Shown: positions 33,301-45,700 of the stretch, in pieces
Numbering within the stretch: the stretch's first letter is position 1
How the letters are laid out: every line of letters begins with the position of its first letter
Assembly: GCA_034406715.1 (NCBI GenBank)
Contig: CP137870.1
Span: 992,001-1,056,000, forward strand
Direction: 5' to 3'
Length of the DNA: 64,000 nucleotides
Source of the DNA: Rhodotorula mucilaginosa
Taxonomy: Eukaryota > Basidiomycota > Microbotryomycetes > Sporidiobolales > Sporidiobolaceae
Position numbers and translations under genes: made by a program
The notes under the pieces: generated by a model
The model's database searches: none
What the model was told of the DNA's origin: nothing
The model's input: the letters and a program-made list of their open reading frames with translations, nothing else

Positions 33301-34165
33301 GAACGGGCGAGGTCGGGTCCCGAGCGATATAGCCTCGATGGGAGCGACAAGGATGGCAGCGAACAGGGGGACGACGACGACCTGGTGGTGCATAACGGTC
33401 GCGGACTCGGACGACGCGGTTCGAATTCGTTTGACGACCCGTATGGTGCGAGAGGACATCACTCGGGCACGACACCGCGCATTGTGGTCGCTTCCGAAGA
33501 CGACGATAGTCTGCACGAATGGGATGGCGCCGAGGCGACGAAATCGCACGGCGGCGACCAGACTGGTGTCATCCTCGGGTGAGTACACGCCCTTTCAATC
33601 TCCGCACCCGTAGTACGAACGGCTTTACTGAGCTTGCTTCATCAGATGCCACAATATCTTCCTCGTCCTGCCTCAATTCCTCGTCACCGGCCTCGCGTCA
33701 ATCATCTTTGCCATCTTTGCGCCGCAGCATTCCGTGCTCGGCCATCCTGCTGCAGTTCCGCCAGCAGCAAGCGACCCTTCCGCGTCGGGCAGTGGAGCCA
33801 CTCTGGCCAGCATCGAAGAGTATGCGACGAACGATCTCGACAAGCGCAGCCGCCTCGTTCTGCGCGGACTCGCCGCCTTTGGTCGGGCATTTGTCGAGCA
33901 CAAGCGGCAGGAGGTGGAGGATGACCCGGACGCGCTCACTCCGGGAGGTGCGGCGGGTTGGGACGCTCTCGGCATGATCTTCCGGTCCGTGCCACCGGTT
34001 TTGCTCGTATTTCTCCCGCCACATGCTGACATGTGCATATCTTGCAGGATCGGCGGAGTGTCGGCCGCTGTCTCGGCATGGATCTGCTACAAGATGTGGC
34101 GAGAGAGGGTTTTGGCGGACCGGCGAGCCAAAGCCGCAGCTCGAGGGTATCGGATCGGAGGGTAG
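30354..34165 (+). CDS. SUT-type sucrose/alpha-glucoside proton symporter
   Basis: GPH/MFS transporter related to plant SUT and S. pombe Sut1. After the start at 30354, TM1 is WIRYLAVTVSFFGLQLVWAC. Then come GPLSGLIVQPLVGVLSDG with the loop motif SRLGRRRPFIIGG, DFSVNVIQAMDRSLLVDVVA, QQHTANAWAGRMFGFG, and later FTGWIGWFPILFF, LPLLWAVSNAVFSLLLIGG, CHNIFLVLPQFLVTGLASII and IGGVSAAVSAWICYKMW. A cytosolic insertion of about 410 residues, Ser- and Asp-rich, sits between LGELIL and the CHNIF helix (32340-33580). The intron at 30864-30959 must use a GC donor; others lie near 30531, 31010, 31190, 31365, 31635, 32221, 33582 and 33990. The substrate is inferred from family. An extra upstream exon is possible. 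Confidence 0.88.
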
Positions 34166-34301
34166 ATTTTGTTGTATGCTTCCGGGAATTGTCTCTTTTG
34201 CGGCCCCAACGGCCCCGAGTCTTCCGAGTTGTTCCCAGCATGAGAGCGATAGTGGCAATACAACAACCAAAAGAGATAGTGAAAGGGGAAAGAGAGCCGT
34301 T

Positions 34302-37300
34302 CTACTTGTGCTCGCCGTTGCGGCGACGACCCGACTTCTGGTGCTTGACATGGCTGCGCAGCGACGGAAGATAATCGTCAGTCTCGCTGCAGCGCGGCAC
34401 CAGAAAAGTTGTGGACGTACTTGAGCATCTTGCGGGACTTTTGATGCAGCGACATGCGCTTCTTCGAGGTGACCTGGTAACTGTGCGACAGCATCATGAA
34501 GTTCTTCTTGCGCTTCTTCTCGGCGTTGGTCGTCGAGTGCGCCTTCTCGTTGAGCTTCTTGTGCTTGTGCGAACCAAACTTTTCGCGGTCCGCACGACCC
34601 TCCGCAATCTGATGTGCCGGAACGAGTCAGCGCGTGCACTCCGTGACTGCGATAGCAAGGCAACGGAAAGAAAGAGGCTCACCTTGGCCATCCGCTCCTC
34701 GTAGTTGTTCTTGGCCTTCTTGACTGCTCCGAGGATGTCCACCTCGTCGAGGAACGATTCTTGCTCGCCGTGGTTGGCCTTGCGAGCAGCAGCGAGGGCG
34801 GCGAGCTTGCGACGAGCGGCAGCACCTCCGCCACTCTTGGCGTCCGCCTCGGCAGCCTCGGTGCGAAGTTCGTTGATCTTGGCAAAGTCGGCGGGCGTGA
34901 GGATCTGTGCGGCAGCTGGAGTGCGTCAGCGGGACAAGCCTGGGTCGTAGGGAGAATCCGTCGCAACGACAAACCTTGATCGTGGCGATGTCGGCAAAGG
35001 TAGTCCCCTCGAGCACCTTGTTGGCCCGCGAGAGACTCATCTCGTACTCCTCCTGGTCCTCCTGCGTCCGCGCCTTCTTTCGCGGCGACGCCTCTTCGTC
35101 TTCCGATTCATCCTCGCTGTCGTCCTCGTCCTCGTCATCCGAATCTTCCTCCTCGTCCGATCCAGAGTCGTCACCGTCGTCGCCGAAGCTGATCTTGTCG
35201 TCGGCCTTGGTACCAGCGACGTCGACCACCTTCTTGCCGGTCGGAGCATCCTCCTCGTCCTCCTCCGCCACAGCAGCGAGCTTTCGCTTCCTTGCCTCGC
35301 GCGCCTCCACCTTGCGACGTTTGCGCGCCTTGTCCTCGTCATCGTCGTCCGAGTCGGAGAGTTCGAGATCCGAGTCCTCGTCCGAGACGTTGATCCAACC
35401 GCCAGACGAGTCGGAATCCTCGTCCGAGTCGTCCTCGACGTCCCAGCCTTCCCATCCGGCCTCGTCGTCATCCTCGGCGTCCTCGGCGCCTTCCTCGCCG
35501 TCTTCAGCTTTTTGTTCGGCCTGCTCGGCGAGATGCTTCGCAAAGAGGTCGAGGCCCTCGATACCGGTGACGGTTTCGCGGTCCTCGCCAAACTTGAGGC
35601 GGCGCCGCTTGTCGGCCGCACCCTCGGCGACTGCCGAAGCGTCTGCTCCTCCTCGCTTCTCCTCGATGGCGTCCTTCGTCGCGCGGATACCCCAATCGCG
35701 ACGCTTGAGCATGGTCGGGTCGACCTCGCGGTAGAACGAGAGCAGACCCCTCGCAGCGACCATGACGCCCTTGTCTTTCGACTTGCGGTACTCGACCAAG
35801 TCTTGCAGCAAGTCGGGCGACATGGCGAGCGGTTGGCGACGGCAGATCTCGGTGATGGCGTTCAGGCCGGCGGCGTTGACCTCGGCCGAGACGCCCGAGT
35901 GGACAAACTCGTTCGCGAGCTTGCGCAAGACGGGGTACAGCGGGTCGTCCTGCTCCTGCTGCGCGCGGGTCGTGCCGTCCATATCGGCGGTGTCTTCATT
36001 GAAGCTCCCAGCGGGGATCTGGTCGTGGACGGATTGCGCGACGGCGACCAGGATCTTGGTGATCTCGAGCTGGTGGTGGGTGAGGTATTTGAGGATGTAC
36101 GAGTAGAACGCCGGCACGGTGAGCTTGAACGCTCCGCAGACGCGACCAAAGAGCTGCATGATGAGGATCTTGTGCTCGAGGGTGTACGCCTTGTCGTACT
36201 TGACGAGCTGCTCGTACAGGCGCTCTCCGAACGAGTATGCGTCGTCGAGCTGCTGCAAGGCCGAAAAGTTGGTCTGCGGTTCCTTCGCGGCGATCTCTTT
36301 CGCTCGGCGCCTGACGTTGGCACTCCGAATCTCGCGCTTGGCCCTCCGCTCGGTCGACTTGCGCTTCTTGTTGATTTCCTGCCGGTGCTTGACCGCCATG
36401 ATATCGGGGCCGGCAGCTTCCTCGACGTCCGAATCGACGTCCTCGGCGTTGGCATCCGGCGTGACGAGGAAGAAGTGCATCGCGGCGCTCTGGACTTTCG
36501 TGTCCGGGTGGAAGCATGCGCGCGCGACAACCTTGACGGTCATCTTGTCCCCGCGCCAGACATTCTTGCGCCACAACTCGGTCGCGACCTTGACCGCCCA
36601 CATAGCCTCTCGCCCGCCGACGACCTTGCCATCCTTGCCGGTCGACGCGCCGCGGCGGGAAGCCTTGACGCCGGTTCCGACACGTTCCTGTTCGGCCGCG
36701 ATGCCGCGTTCGATCATGGCCATGAGGAGGCCCTGAACCATCGAGTTCAGCTTGGTGGCCTTGGTCTTGAGGTTGGCGTTCTTGATGTCGCCGATGATAG
36801 TCTTGAGGATGAAGGTGCGGAGGTTTGGCGAGGTCGTGATTGACAGAAGCGGGAAGAGCGTTTTGAGGAGCCTGCGCAATACTCGTTAGATCTGCGCCCG
36901 CGCATCTCATCCGGACCTCAAAAGAACAATACGCACTCGACTCCGGTGATGACTTCGCGACGACGGAGCAGGACGAGACCTTGCATCATGGTTTTCCTCG
37001 TCTCCGGACTCAGTTGCACGCCGCCTCCACTGATTCCATTGCTGACGCCGGCGGGACCGGCCGCAGTCGAGGCAGCCGAAGTCGACGCAGTCGGTGCAGA
37101 CGAAAGCAAGAGGCCAGAGAGTACCGACGGGAGAGACACAGTCGTCTTTGGGTACAAGTGAGCGACCTGTTTCCGGAGTGGGGGGGCAGAATGTCAGCGA
37201 GCGCGCGCGCCCCCGGGCACCCACTCCCGCAGGTAGAGGGAGAGAAATCGACTTGCCTGGCAGACAAAGTTGGTGACCTCTTTGAGCTGTTCCTCGTCCG

Positions 37301-37571
37301 CCTTTGCCCCACCGAGTCCGAGCTGGACAATCTTGACCTGGCTGCCGAAGCGGGCCCACTGGACCTGGAACTCTTCGGCGTAGCTCTCGGGTGCGCGCTT
37401 GATCAAGTTCTGGAGCATCGGCAGCGACGACGTGATGAGTGCGCCTCGCTGCGTCTTGTCGCGGAGTCCGCTCGACGAGGGACCGTTCGTGTTGCGCGAC
37501 CTGCTCGACGAAGCGCGGCTGCCAGCTACCGAAGCAGCTGGACGTGCCGCTGACCCGACTGCGACCGACAT
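34302..37571 (-). CDS. SDA1: SDA1, 60S ribosome biogenesis and export factor
   Basis: Nuclear/nucleolar protein of pre-60S particles. It starts at 37571 (MSVAVGSAARPAAS), with LPMLQNLIKRAPESYAEEFQ and FVCQASRFLSL, then LYPKTTVSLPSVLSGLLLSS. The long main exon begins at about 36876 with LLKTLFPLLSITTSPNLRTF. Later landmarks are KVVARACFHPDTKVQSAAMH, FGERLYEQLVKYDKAYTLEH, LEITKILVAVAQSVHDQIPA, KSKDKGVMVAARGLLSFYRE and LKRRDWG. A very acidic Ser/Asp/Glu block (about 35050-35520) is followed by ILTPADFAKINELR, EKKRKKNFMMLSHSY and KKRMSLHQKSRKMLN. The final join uses a donor at AA|GTACGT and an acceptor near 34357, giving HVKHQKSGRRRNGEHK and a stop at 34302. Tail-to-tail with the transporter, 136 bp apart. 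Confidence 0.94.
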
Positions 37572-37959
37572 CCTTGCAGTTACTGCTCGAGTGTAGCAGC
37601 AGTTGGCTGTCGGAAAGCCAAGCACCGCTGCACCGCCACCTTCGAGCTCGCGGTTCGGCTGAGTGATCGACACCGCGTCAATTAATGCTTCTCGATGCAT
37701 AGTGTACTGTACAGCGCCTGGCCATTCTCCACGTCTATACAACTTAACTGCGCCGACTTGGGGGCAAAAGTCGCCCCCCGAGTCGAAATTAGCCAGTCTT
37801 GAGAGCTCTCACGATCGCAAATAGACTCTCGCAACCAGCACCGTAATAGTTTGATACTGCATTGCGTCGAGGGGAAGATCATAGAAAGAGAAAGCGAAAG
37901 GGTGTCTAGGATAGACGGGGCGGTTTTTCCGGAACGTGACAAGAAGGGGGCCCGAGAGC

Positions 37960-39772
37960 TCAGGCGTCGTTCTTGGTGACCTCGTGGAGCGACTCGGCGA
38001 GGTGACGGACGTTGTGGTTCGTGATACCGGCGACCGAGATGCGGCCGTCGCGAGTCAGGTAGACGTGGTGCTCCTGGGCGAGGCGGTCGACCTGCTCGGG
38101 CGAGATGCCGAGGAACGCAAACATGCCGATCTGGTTCTTGATGTGGGTCCAGTCCTTCTTGCTCCCGAGCTCCTGCAAGAGGTCGTACAGGGTCGAACGC
38201 ATGCCGATGATGCGGTCGGCCATGCCCTTGACCTCGGCCAGCCACTGCTCGTTCAGCTTCGGGTCGGTCAGGAGCGTCGCCGCGACGCGGGCACCGTGCA
38301 CCGGCGGGTTTGAGTACATCGGGCGGACGAGGCTGTGCGATCGCGGCCCATTCAAAGAAAAGGGTCAGCGAGGGGACGGCGACTCTGGCTCCCACTGAGG
38401 GTCTGCTCGTCGAAAGGGGAATCCGGCAACGCACATCTTGATCTGCGAGTCGACGCGAGCCTTCTCCTGCGGGTCGGCGCACACGATCGAGAAGGTACCG
38501 ACACGCTCTCCGTAGAGACCCATGTTCTTGGCGAACGACTGGCAGAGCATGAGCTGGTGGCCCTCCTCGACAAAGTGACGGAGCATGAACGCGTCGTTGT
38601 CGACCGAGCCGGACGCAAAGCCGAGGTAGGCGTTGTCGATCAGCGGGAAGTGCTGCTTCTCCTTGATCAGGTCCGAGATCTCGCGCCACTGCTCCCGAGT
38701 CGGGTCGATGCCGGTCGGGTTGTGGGCGCACGCGTGCAGGAGGACGATCGACTTGTCCGGCATCGACTGCGAGTGGGATTCCAGGATCGTCGTATCAGCC
38801 CGCAGTTTCGAGAGCTTCCCAATGCCGGGCTCATGATCGGCCTGTATGCGCACTCACCTTGAGGTCACGCTTCATTCCCTCAAAGTCGAGTCCGACCGTC
38901 TTCTTGTCGTAGTACGAGTAGTGCTTGACTTCGAGGCCCGAGTCGCGGAAGATGGGGATGTGGTTGCCCCACGTCGGTGCCGGGAGGTAGATCTCGCGCG
39001 AGTGAGGGTAGTGGCGGGCGAGGAAGGCGCCGGCGATCCGGAGGGCGCCCGTGCCAGAGAGCGACTGGGTGATGGCAACCTGTACAAACGCCAATCCGCT
39101 CAGCTTCGGGGGGTCCGGCGGACTCGATGATCAGCCGAACATGGGGGACTTACGCGGTCCTCCTGGAGCGGCTTGGAGTCCTTGCCGTACGCGAGCACGG
39201 CAGCGGCGTTGGTGAACTTTCCAAGACCCGTGATCGGGAGGTACTCTTTGTCGCCGCGCTGGCTGATGACCTTGTCCTCCGCCTGCAGGGCACATACCTC
39301 GTCGTCAGCAAACGCTGTTCGAGGAAGAGAAGGAAGGAACCGCGCACTCACGGCGAGGACGGAGGGCAGGACATAGGGCTTTCCGTCAGCGTCGCGGTAA
39401 GCGCCGACGCCGAGGTTGATCTTCTTCGAGTCGGTGTCACGCTTGAATGCCTCGGTGATGCCTGCACGCGTTCACGCGTCAGTCTCGCCTGTTTGAAGGC
39501 TGCGGCCAAAGTTGAGGCAGGCGAGAGAGTGGGGGAGAACGAGACGAGTCAAGCGACTCGCGACCCCGTCTCGACTCTGCGCGACCGGTCTTGCAGTCGA
39601 GACTAGACCAGCTATGTTCTAGAGCAGTCAAGCGTATGCACGTACCGAGAATGGGGTCGGGCGGGCCAGCGGGCACGTTGGACCAGACGCTCACGCCGCG
39701 AACGAGAGCAGCAGTCCGACTCTGGGGGCGGGCAGAGGCGCGCAAGAACGCGGTACGGGTGGCAGACAGCAT
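37960..39772 (-). CDS. AAT1: Mitochondrial aspartate aminotransferase
   Basis: PLP enzyme exchanging the amino group between aspartate/2-oxoglutarate and oxaloacetate/glutamate, part of the malate-aspartate shuttle. The N-terminus [20 protein letters not shown] lacks acidic residues and is rich in Arg, like a mitochondrial presequence. Then [121 protein letters not shown] and the PLP-lysine segment [14 protein letters not shown]. It ends [20 protein letters not shown] and [20 protein letters not shown]. Introns lie near 39645-39460, 39350-39295, 39155-39080, 38865-38780 and 38435-38340. All key active-site segments are present. Confidence 0.95.
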
Positions 39773-40023
39773 CGTCAAGGATAGTCAGACCGTCGATCGC
39801 TCGCACGTCAACAGGAAGGGCAGGCGATAGAGAAAGAGAGAGCTGGACGCGGTTTCGGCCGGGCGGCTCAGAATTCACCGGTCCGTGCGAGATTTTGCAT
39901 GCAGCATTATGCAACCAGATTTGCAGGCGCTTGCAATGCAGGAAACGACAACAACATGAGATAGATACAAGAGATATGCCTGGTGCCCCGTCCGCTCCGC
40001 TGAAGCGATACGAGGAATTGCCT

Positions 40024-42448
40024 TTAGCGCTGGGGATCCGGTAAATCCGGGTCGAACCCCATCGAGACTGCAGGCGAGGGCTGCCGGACCGACCTCAGAG
40101 AGTCAGTAGCAGTCAACGTCTCAGCAGGGAGCCGCAAAAGTGCGCGCGAAAGATCACTCACAGTCCACCGCTCCCTCCGCAGTCGTTCGCGACTCTCGAC
40201 TTCCCTCGCCCGCAACCGAGCCCGCTCGACCCGCCGCCGCTCTTCGTCCTCGTTCCACTGCAATGACTGGCCCAAGCTGCCCTCGAGCGCTTTGCCCGGT
40301 TTCGTGCGCCCGAGGAGCGACCGCGCCGCAGGCGAGAGGTCCGTCGTCGACCGGCGCGGAGTCGAGCCACCGCCGCCGGGTGTGGTCGAGCCGGGCACAC
40401 CGCCGCCGACGCCACCACGAGAAGAGCGAATCGACGCCTCGAGTGCGCTCCGGCGCATGCTGCCGCCGCCGCCGCCACCGCCACCAGGAGTCGTAGCGAG
40501 TCCACGTCCCGCGCCCGTGACGCTCTCGGCCAGACTCCGCTTCGCCTTCCTCGCCATTTTGTGCGCAAGTACCTCTCGCTTGTCCGACTCTTTGACCCGG
40601 AACGGGCCGACAGATTGGTCACCCCCCGCCGTTCGGAGCGTGACCGGCGTCGCCTCGATCGTGCCCCACGTCATCAGTTCTTGCAGTGCTTGAGCCGGTA
40701 GGGAGGATGGGTCGTGTGCGGGTAACGCGTCGACGAAGGAAAAGCCTCCGACGCGCGGTGTCTGCGAGACGGGCGCTGGATCTGTCGGTGAGAACGGGCG
40801 TCAGAATCGAGCTGCTCTGCCTGAGTCACCTCGGAGGTGAAGGTTGCCAAGAGCAGGATACGTGGGAAACACTCACAAGGCGTGCCGGCGATCGCGGCCC
40901 CGATGCGGCTTCGAGTCGGACTCGTGCTGCCGACCGTGCTACTTGCGTCCGAATCTCGACTTGCGCTCTTGCCACTCCGGCCATTTTCCATATCGCGCAA
41001 CCTCGTCGCATGATAGCGGATACCCTTCGGCTCGCCGAACAGGACCGGCGCGTCATCTTTGCGCTTCTTCTTGTCGGCGGCGGCGGGGCCAGATGTTGTA
41101 CCGTCCGGACCTGCTGCTGCGGCTTGGGCGTCCGGCGGACCGGTGAGAGACGAAGGGTTGTTCCGATCGGCATCGGGAGGGAACATGAGCGAGTTTCGGG
41201 TCTGTGGCAAAGAGAACAGGTCAGTCTCGAGGGCCTCGGTGATGAGTGTTGCAGCCTCTTGAGCGTGGAAAGCCCCGGTCGGGATTGTACCTTGAAAGGC
41301 CAAGCGCTCGTCGGGACCTGGAGTTGGTCTTCCTCGATGGCTTTGTTGTCGTCCTTTTCCTCCGCCGTCGCCTTGTCCCAGTCGATAAATTGCTGCGCTC
41401 GCTCGTCGACCTTGTCGTCCTCCGCCGTTCGCCGCACAAGGCTCCTCGCCTCGGCGGGGCCCTCGCCGTTCGTGATCAACAGACGTTCCTTCTCGTCCCT
41501 GCCCGTGACGAGGAGTCGGTTCTCGGGCCCCGTACCGACGTCGACGCCTTCATCGACCAGCAACCGCCTCTCGCCCGGCTTGCCAGCTGGTCCATCCAGC
41601 AACCGCACGGTTCCGTCTCCGGAACTCTCGACCATCCTCCTCGTCACATCTACGAGCCTCTCGCGCGCTTCTCGGGCCTTGATGGCGCGCACGTTCGCCT
41701 TCTGCTCGGCGTGCCACGCCCACGCGTGCTTTTCCCGTCGGGCGGCGTTGTCTGCAACGACCAAGTCTTGGAAAGACGCGTTGTCCTGAGACGTGTAACG
41801 AGCTTGGAAAGCGTCCAGTGACAGGTTCGCGTCGACTCGGGGCGCAGCGTCGGCTTGTTCGCGAGGGCGGCGCGAAGGTCCAGGGGTTTCGGACGCGGTG
41901 GTGAGTGGCGTCCGGTCAAAGTGGGTCGGCGTCGCATCGTAAGAAGAGAAGGGCGTCATTCCCGGAGTCGCATCTCCTGTGCGCGAGAAAGCCGTCAGCA
42001 TGCACAGAGGTTCGAAGGCGCGACTTGCATTTCACGAGCACGCACCTCTCCGCGACCGTCGCACCGCTGGAGTCCGGGACCCTTCTTCCCGCATCCGCTT
42101 CACGCTATCATAGATCCGCTGCGAGTCTTGGCTCTCGATCGCATCGAGTACATTTTGCTGCGTCTCGAGGGTCCGGAGATGGGGGAAGAAGTCGCGCTGG
42201 ATGATGTCGCTCAAGTGCTCGATGTATTCCTCTTCCGGGAGGACTTCTTGTCGCAACTGAGAGCGCGGCAGGGGCGCTCTCGGCGCAGTGACTGCGAGCT
42301 GCCTGTCGTGCTGCTGCGTCGAAGTTACGGAGCGAGATGATGAGGCAGTCCACGATGGCGAGGCGTCGGCGCGTCGGCGGTGCGCCGGAGTATCCCATTC
42401 GCCAGCTCTATCCGGCGACGGATCCTTGTGAGAGTACGGGCGACTCAT
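40024..42448 (-). CDS. ESS2/DGCR14-family splicing-associated nuclear protein
   Basis: Es2/DGCR14 proteins associate with the late spliceosome. The N-terminus holds the family hallmark EEEYIEHLSDIIQRDFFPHL and RTLETQQNVLDAIES. Then TPGMTPFSSYDATPTHFDRT and LSLDAFQARYTSQDNASFQD with WAWHAEQKANVRAIKAREAR. Further on are TRNSLMFPPDADRNNPSSLT and GEPKGIRYHATRLRD. A C-terminal piece has MTWGTIEATPVTL (a typical late motif), a Gly-rich run and NEDEERRRVERARLRAREVE. The start at 42448 gives MSRPYSHKDPSPDRAGEWD. Introns lie near 42060-41975, 41285-41205, 40870-40685 and 40160-40065. It ends FDPDLPDPQR. The exon order matches the family throughout. Confidence 0.9.
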
Positions 42449-42783
42449 GGTCGGTTCAGGCGCCTCGTGGGGCGAACAGTCGGAGCGAAACCCCGAATCG
42501 CCGTCATCGACCTCGTTGCAGTCAACAGCCCTTGCTCTCGCTTGCATTGGGCGTCTTCGATAGGCTGCGCTTTATCGGTCAAAGGTAGTTGTGGTCGACC
42601 CCGACTGAGCCGTTCGCTCGCCGGAGCAGCTTATGCGCGCTTTTCCCGCTTTTCCAATCTCCACAAGGTCTCTCGCTCGCAGGAGAAGGACGTCGCAGCG
42701 CTCCTTTACGCACAGTGTATGGATGGACAACAATAGACGATACTTCGTGCGCCACAAGCCATGCTACAAGCGATCATGCTCCA

Positions 42784-45700
42784 TCACCTCTTCTTCCCGT
42801 ACGTGGTCCCAGCCCTGCTGAGGCGCGACTGCAGTCGGGATCCGTCAGCCAGGCGTGCGAGGTTGAAGCAATGTTGAGGGCTTACCGAAGGCTTGACTGT
42901 GCTCTGCTTCGGAGGGTGCGGCGCCTGCGTCAACGAGTCTTCGATCGGGTCGTCCTCGTTCTCATTCAGATTTCCGTGCCCGAGCAAATCTTCCTCCAGC
43001 ATGTCTTCGTCGTCGTCGTCATCTTGGGCCGCCAACCTGCTCAGCGTGCGACTCGGAAGCGCGCGTTCCCGCTCAAACTCATCGTCACTCGCAGCATCGA
43101 TCGAGCTCGTGAGCGGCGCCGCCTCTTGCTTCTGGACCACGCGCTTGCTTGACGCTCGGGTCGCCTTCTGGGTCTCGCCTCCGGCTGAACGGCGACGCTT
43201 CGGTGCCTTCTCCAGAGGCTGCTCGACTGCGACCAAGATGTGTGAGTCACAATGTTTCTGAAGGCGAGACCAGCTGCGCGAGGAAATCGCTTACAGTGGA
43301 CACTCTTGCGCGGCCTCTTTGTCGAGCCGGGTTTGATCACCGACTCAGGGTACTCCGGCTCCATCATAGAGACGTCCGTGAGGGGCGAACTCTCGTCGAC
43401 TGTCGGCTTCGTCGGGTCTTTGATCGGCGAATCCTGCTCTTGCCCCTGCGACCGCATTGCGTTACTCTCGGAGCTCGCCTTCTGATGAGGATCCAGAAAC
43501 GCAACCCCACTCACCTGGGCGCTGCGGTTACTGATAGTCGAGGATGAAACACTGACAGGGGTTCCGCCAGTGAACAGCGGCGGGCGAGTCTTGCCGTGCC
43601 GCGACGATCTGGTTCGCCTCCCTTCGTCAGACGAGCAGCATGGCACGATAGTCGAAGTACGCGACGACTTACTGAGCTTGCGTCGAAGGCGTATTGACCT
43701 GCTGAGCTGCTTTCGCCTGGATCAGGTCCGCCTGCGCCTTGTTCAACTTCTGCTCGCACTCGATGAGCCTGTTCTTGGTGCGCTTCAGGTCGTTCTGTGG
43801 AACCATCGCTCGCGCAAAGGTGAGCCATTTGAGGACCGAGTCGAGCGCCACGATGCCACTGACCTGGAGCTGCATCTGGTCGACCTTGCTGCGTTCGTTG
43901 CAGGTCTCGATCGCCTTGCGGACCGCTTCTTGCTTCTCCGTCTCGAAGGCCAGCTTAACCGTCTCCATATCGACCTCGCTCGGCGCCGCACCGGCGATAG
44001 TCGAGTCGGCCGCCGGTTGAGCTTTTGCCAGCAGCTCCTGCACTTGCGATTCGAGATTGTCGATTTGCGTGCGAGATTCGGCTCGCTCAGCCTGCAAAGC
44101 CTCGCTGGCGCGGATCGCAGCTTCGAGCTACGGGCATAGTGGTTCAGCGATGCGCGACTCACGCTCGAACTGTGCTGCCGGATTCACCTGCTTCTCCAGT
44201 TCCCCCTTGGCATCAAGCGCTCGAGTCTTCTCCGCCATCGCATCGGCGGCAGCGGCAGTCAGCTCATCCACCTGTCGACGCAGGCTCGCGGCACTCTCTT
44301 CGTGAGCCTGACGCTTGTCCATCGACTGCTTCAAGCTGGCGATCAGGCTCTGGGCGGCATCGAGCTGACGCTGTCAAGAGCAGGAGACGTCATCAAGCCG
44401 TTCTCGCGCTCGCGCTCGCGCTCAAAGACAAGCTCACCTGAACGTGCTCCTTCTCCGAGTTGATCGCCTGCAGAGGATGACATGGTCATGAACTGTCACT
44501 TGCCGAGATCAAGAATGCCGAACACACCTCAGCTTTCGCTTCTGCAGCTTTCAAGCGCGCCTCGACGTTCTTGGTCGCGTTCTCTGCCTTTGCCAAAGCT
44601 TGGCTCTGCTCTCTCGCCCTGCGAGTATGTGAGCGGGAAGTCAGGGTGGCTCGTGCAGCAAAGGCGGCACGCTGCGACATACTCTGCCTCCCAAGCTTCC
44701 AGACGACTGCGCGCTTCATCTGCTGCCTGACGAGCGGCGTGCTCAGACGCGAGCAAGGAGTCGCGCTCCGTCTGCGCATTCTTGAGCGCCTTCCTGCGGG
44801 TCAGAACAAAAGGTCAGTATGCAAGTCTAGCCATGGCGAGCGAGCTGGGTCGGAGATTCACGTCGCTTCGCCAATCTTGACTTTCGCTTGTTCGAGCTCG
44901 CGCGAGAGCTCGTCCCGCGTGCGACTGAAGTTTTCCTTCAAGTGCTTGATGCTCTGGTCGTGTCTGTGGAAGATATTGGTCAGGATCTCGCCACCCTCGC
45001 AGGTCGCCGCGGCGCGTGCGCCGCGACGTACTCCTTGTCGCGCAGCTGTGCTTCTTCCGCCGCCTGTTGAAGCCGGACCGAGAGCTGCGTGACCTCGTCT
45101 TGAGCATTTGCGACCTGCGCCTCCGCTTTGCGAGCCCTGTCCGGGTGGGCATCGTCAATCGACCTGTACCGAGCGTGAGACCACCTGCTTGCGGCGACTT
45201 ACTTCTCCTCCGCTGCGTGCACCATCTGCTCTTTCTCGACGACGTCGGAGCGCAGCTGCGAAAGCTCTTTGGCGTGCTCGTGCGCGGCCGCGGCAGCTTC
45301 TTCGTCCAGCTCGGCAATTCGTGCACGCAGTTCGCCCGCTTTTTGTTCGAGGTCGGCGATCGCGTGCCGAGCATGCTGTTCGTGCTCATCGAGCTTCTTC
45401 TGAAGCTCCTGGCGAAGCTCTTCTTGCGCCGAGGCTCTCGCCTGGAGCTGTTCCTCATGTTGAATACGCAATTCGACCTCGTCTTCGGACAGCTGCCGCG
45501 TCAATTTTGAGAGGCGCGAGACCTCGTCCGCGGCCCCTTTCCGCACTTCGTCGAGCTTTTCGGCGTTGCGGTCCGCTCGCTCCGCGGCGGTGGTAGCGCG
45601 TTCCACCTCGGCATCGAGCCGTTCGCGCGTTTCGGTAAGTTCGCCAACGACGGTGCCGAGTTCCGTCTTCAAGCTGCAGACGGTTTCGCGCCCTGTAGGA

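Noticed and set aside
35512-36843. Plus-strand frame of 443 codons
   Set aside because: Antisense to the conserved SDA1 main exon.
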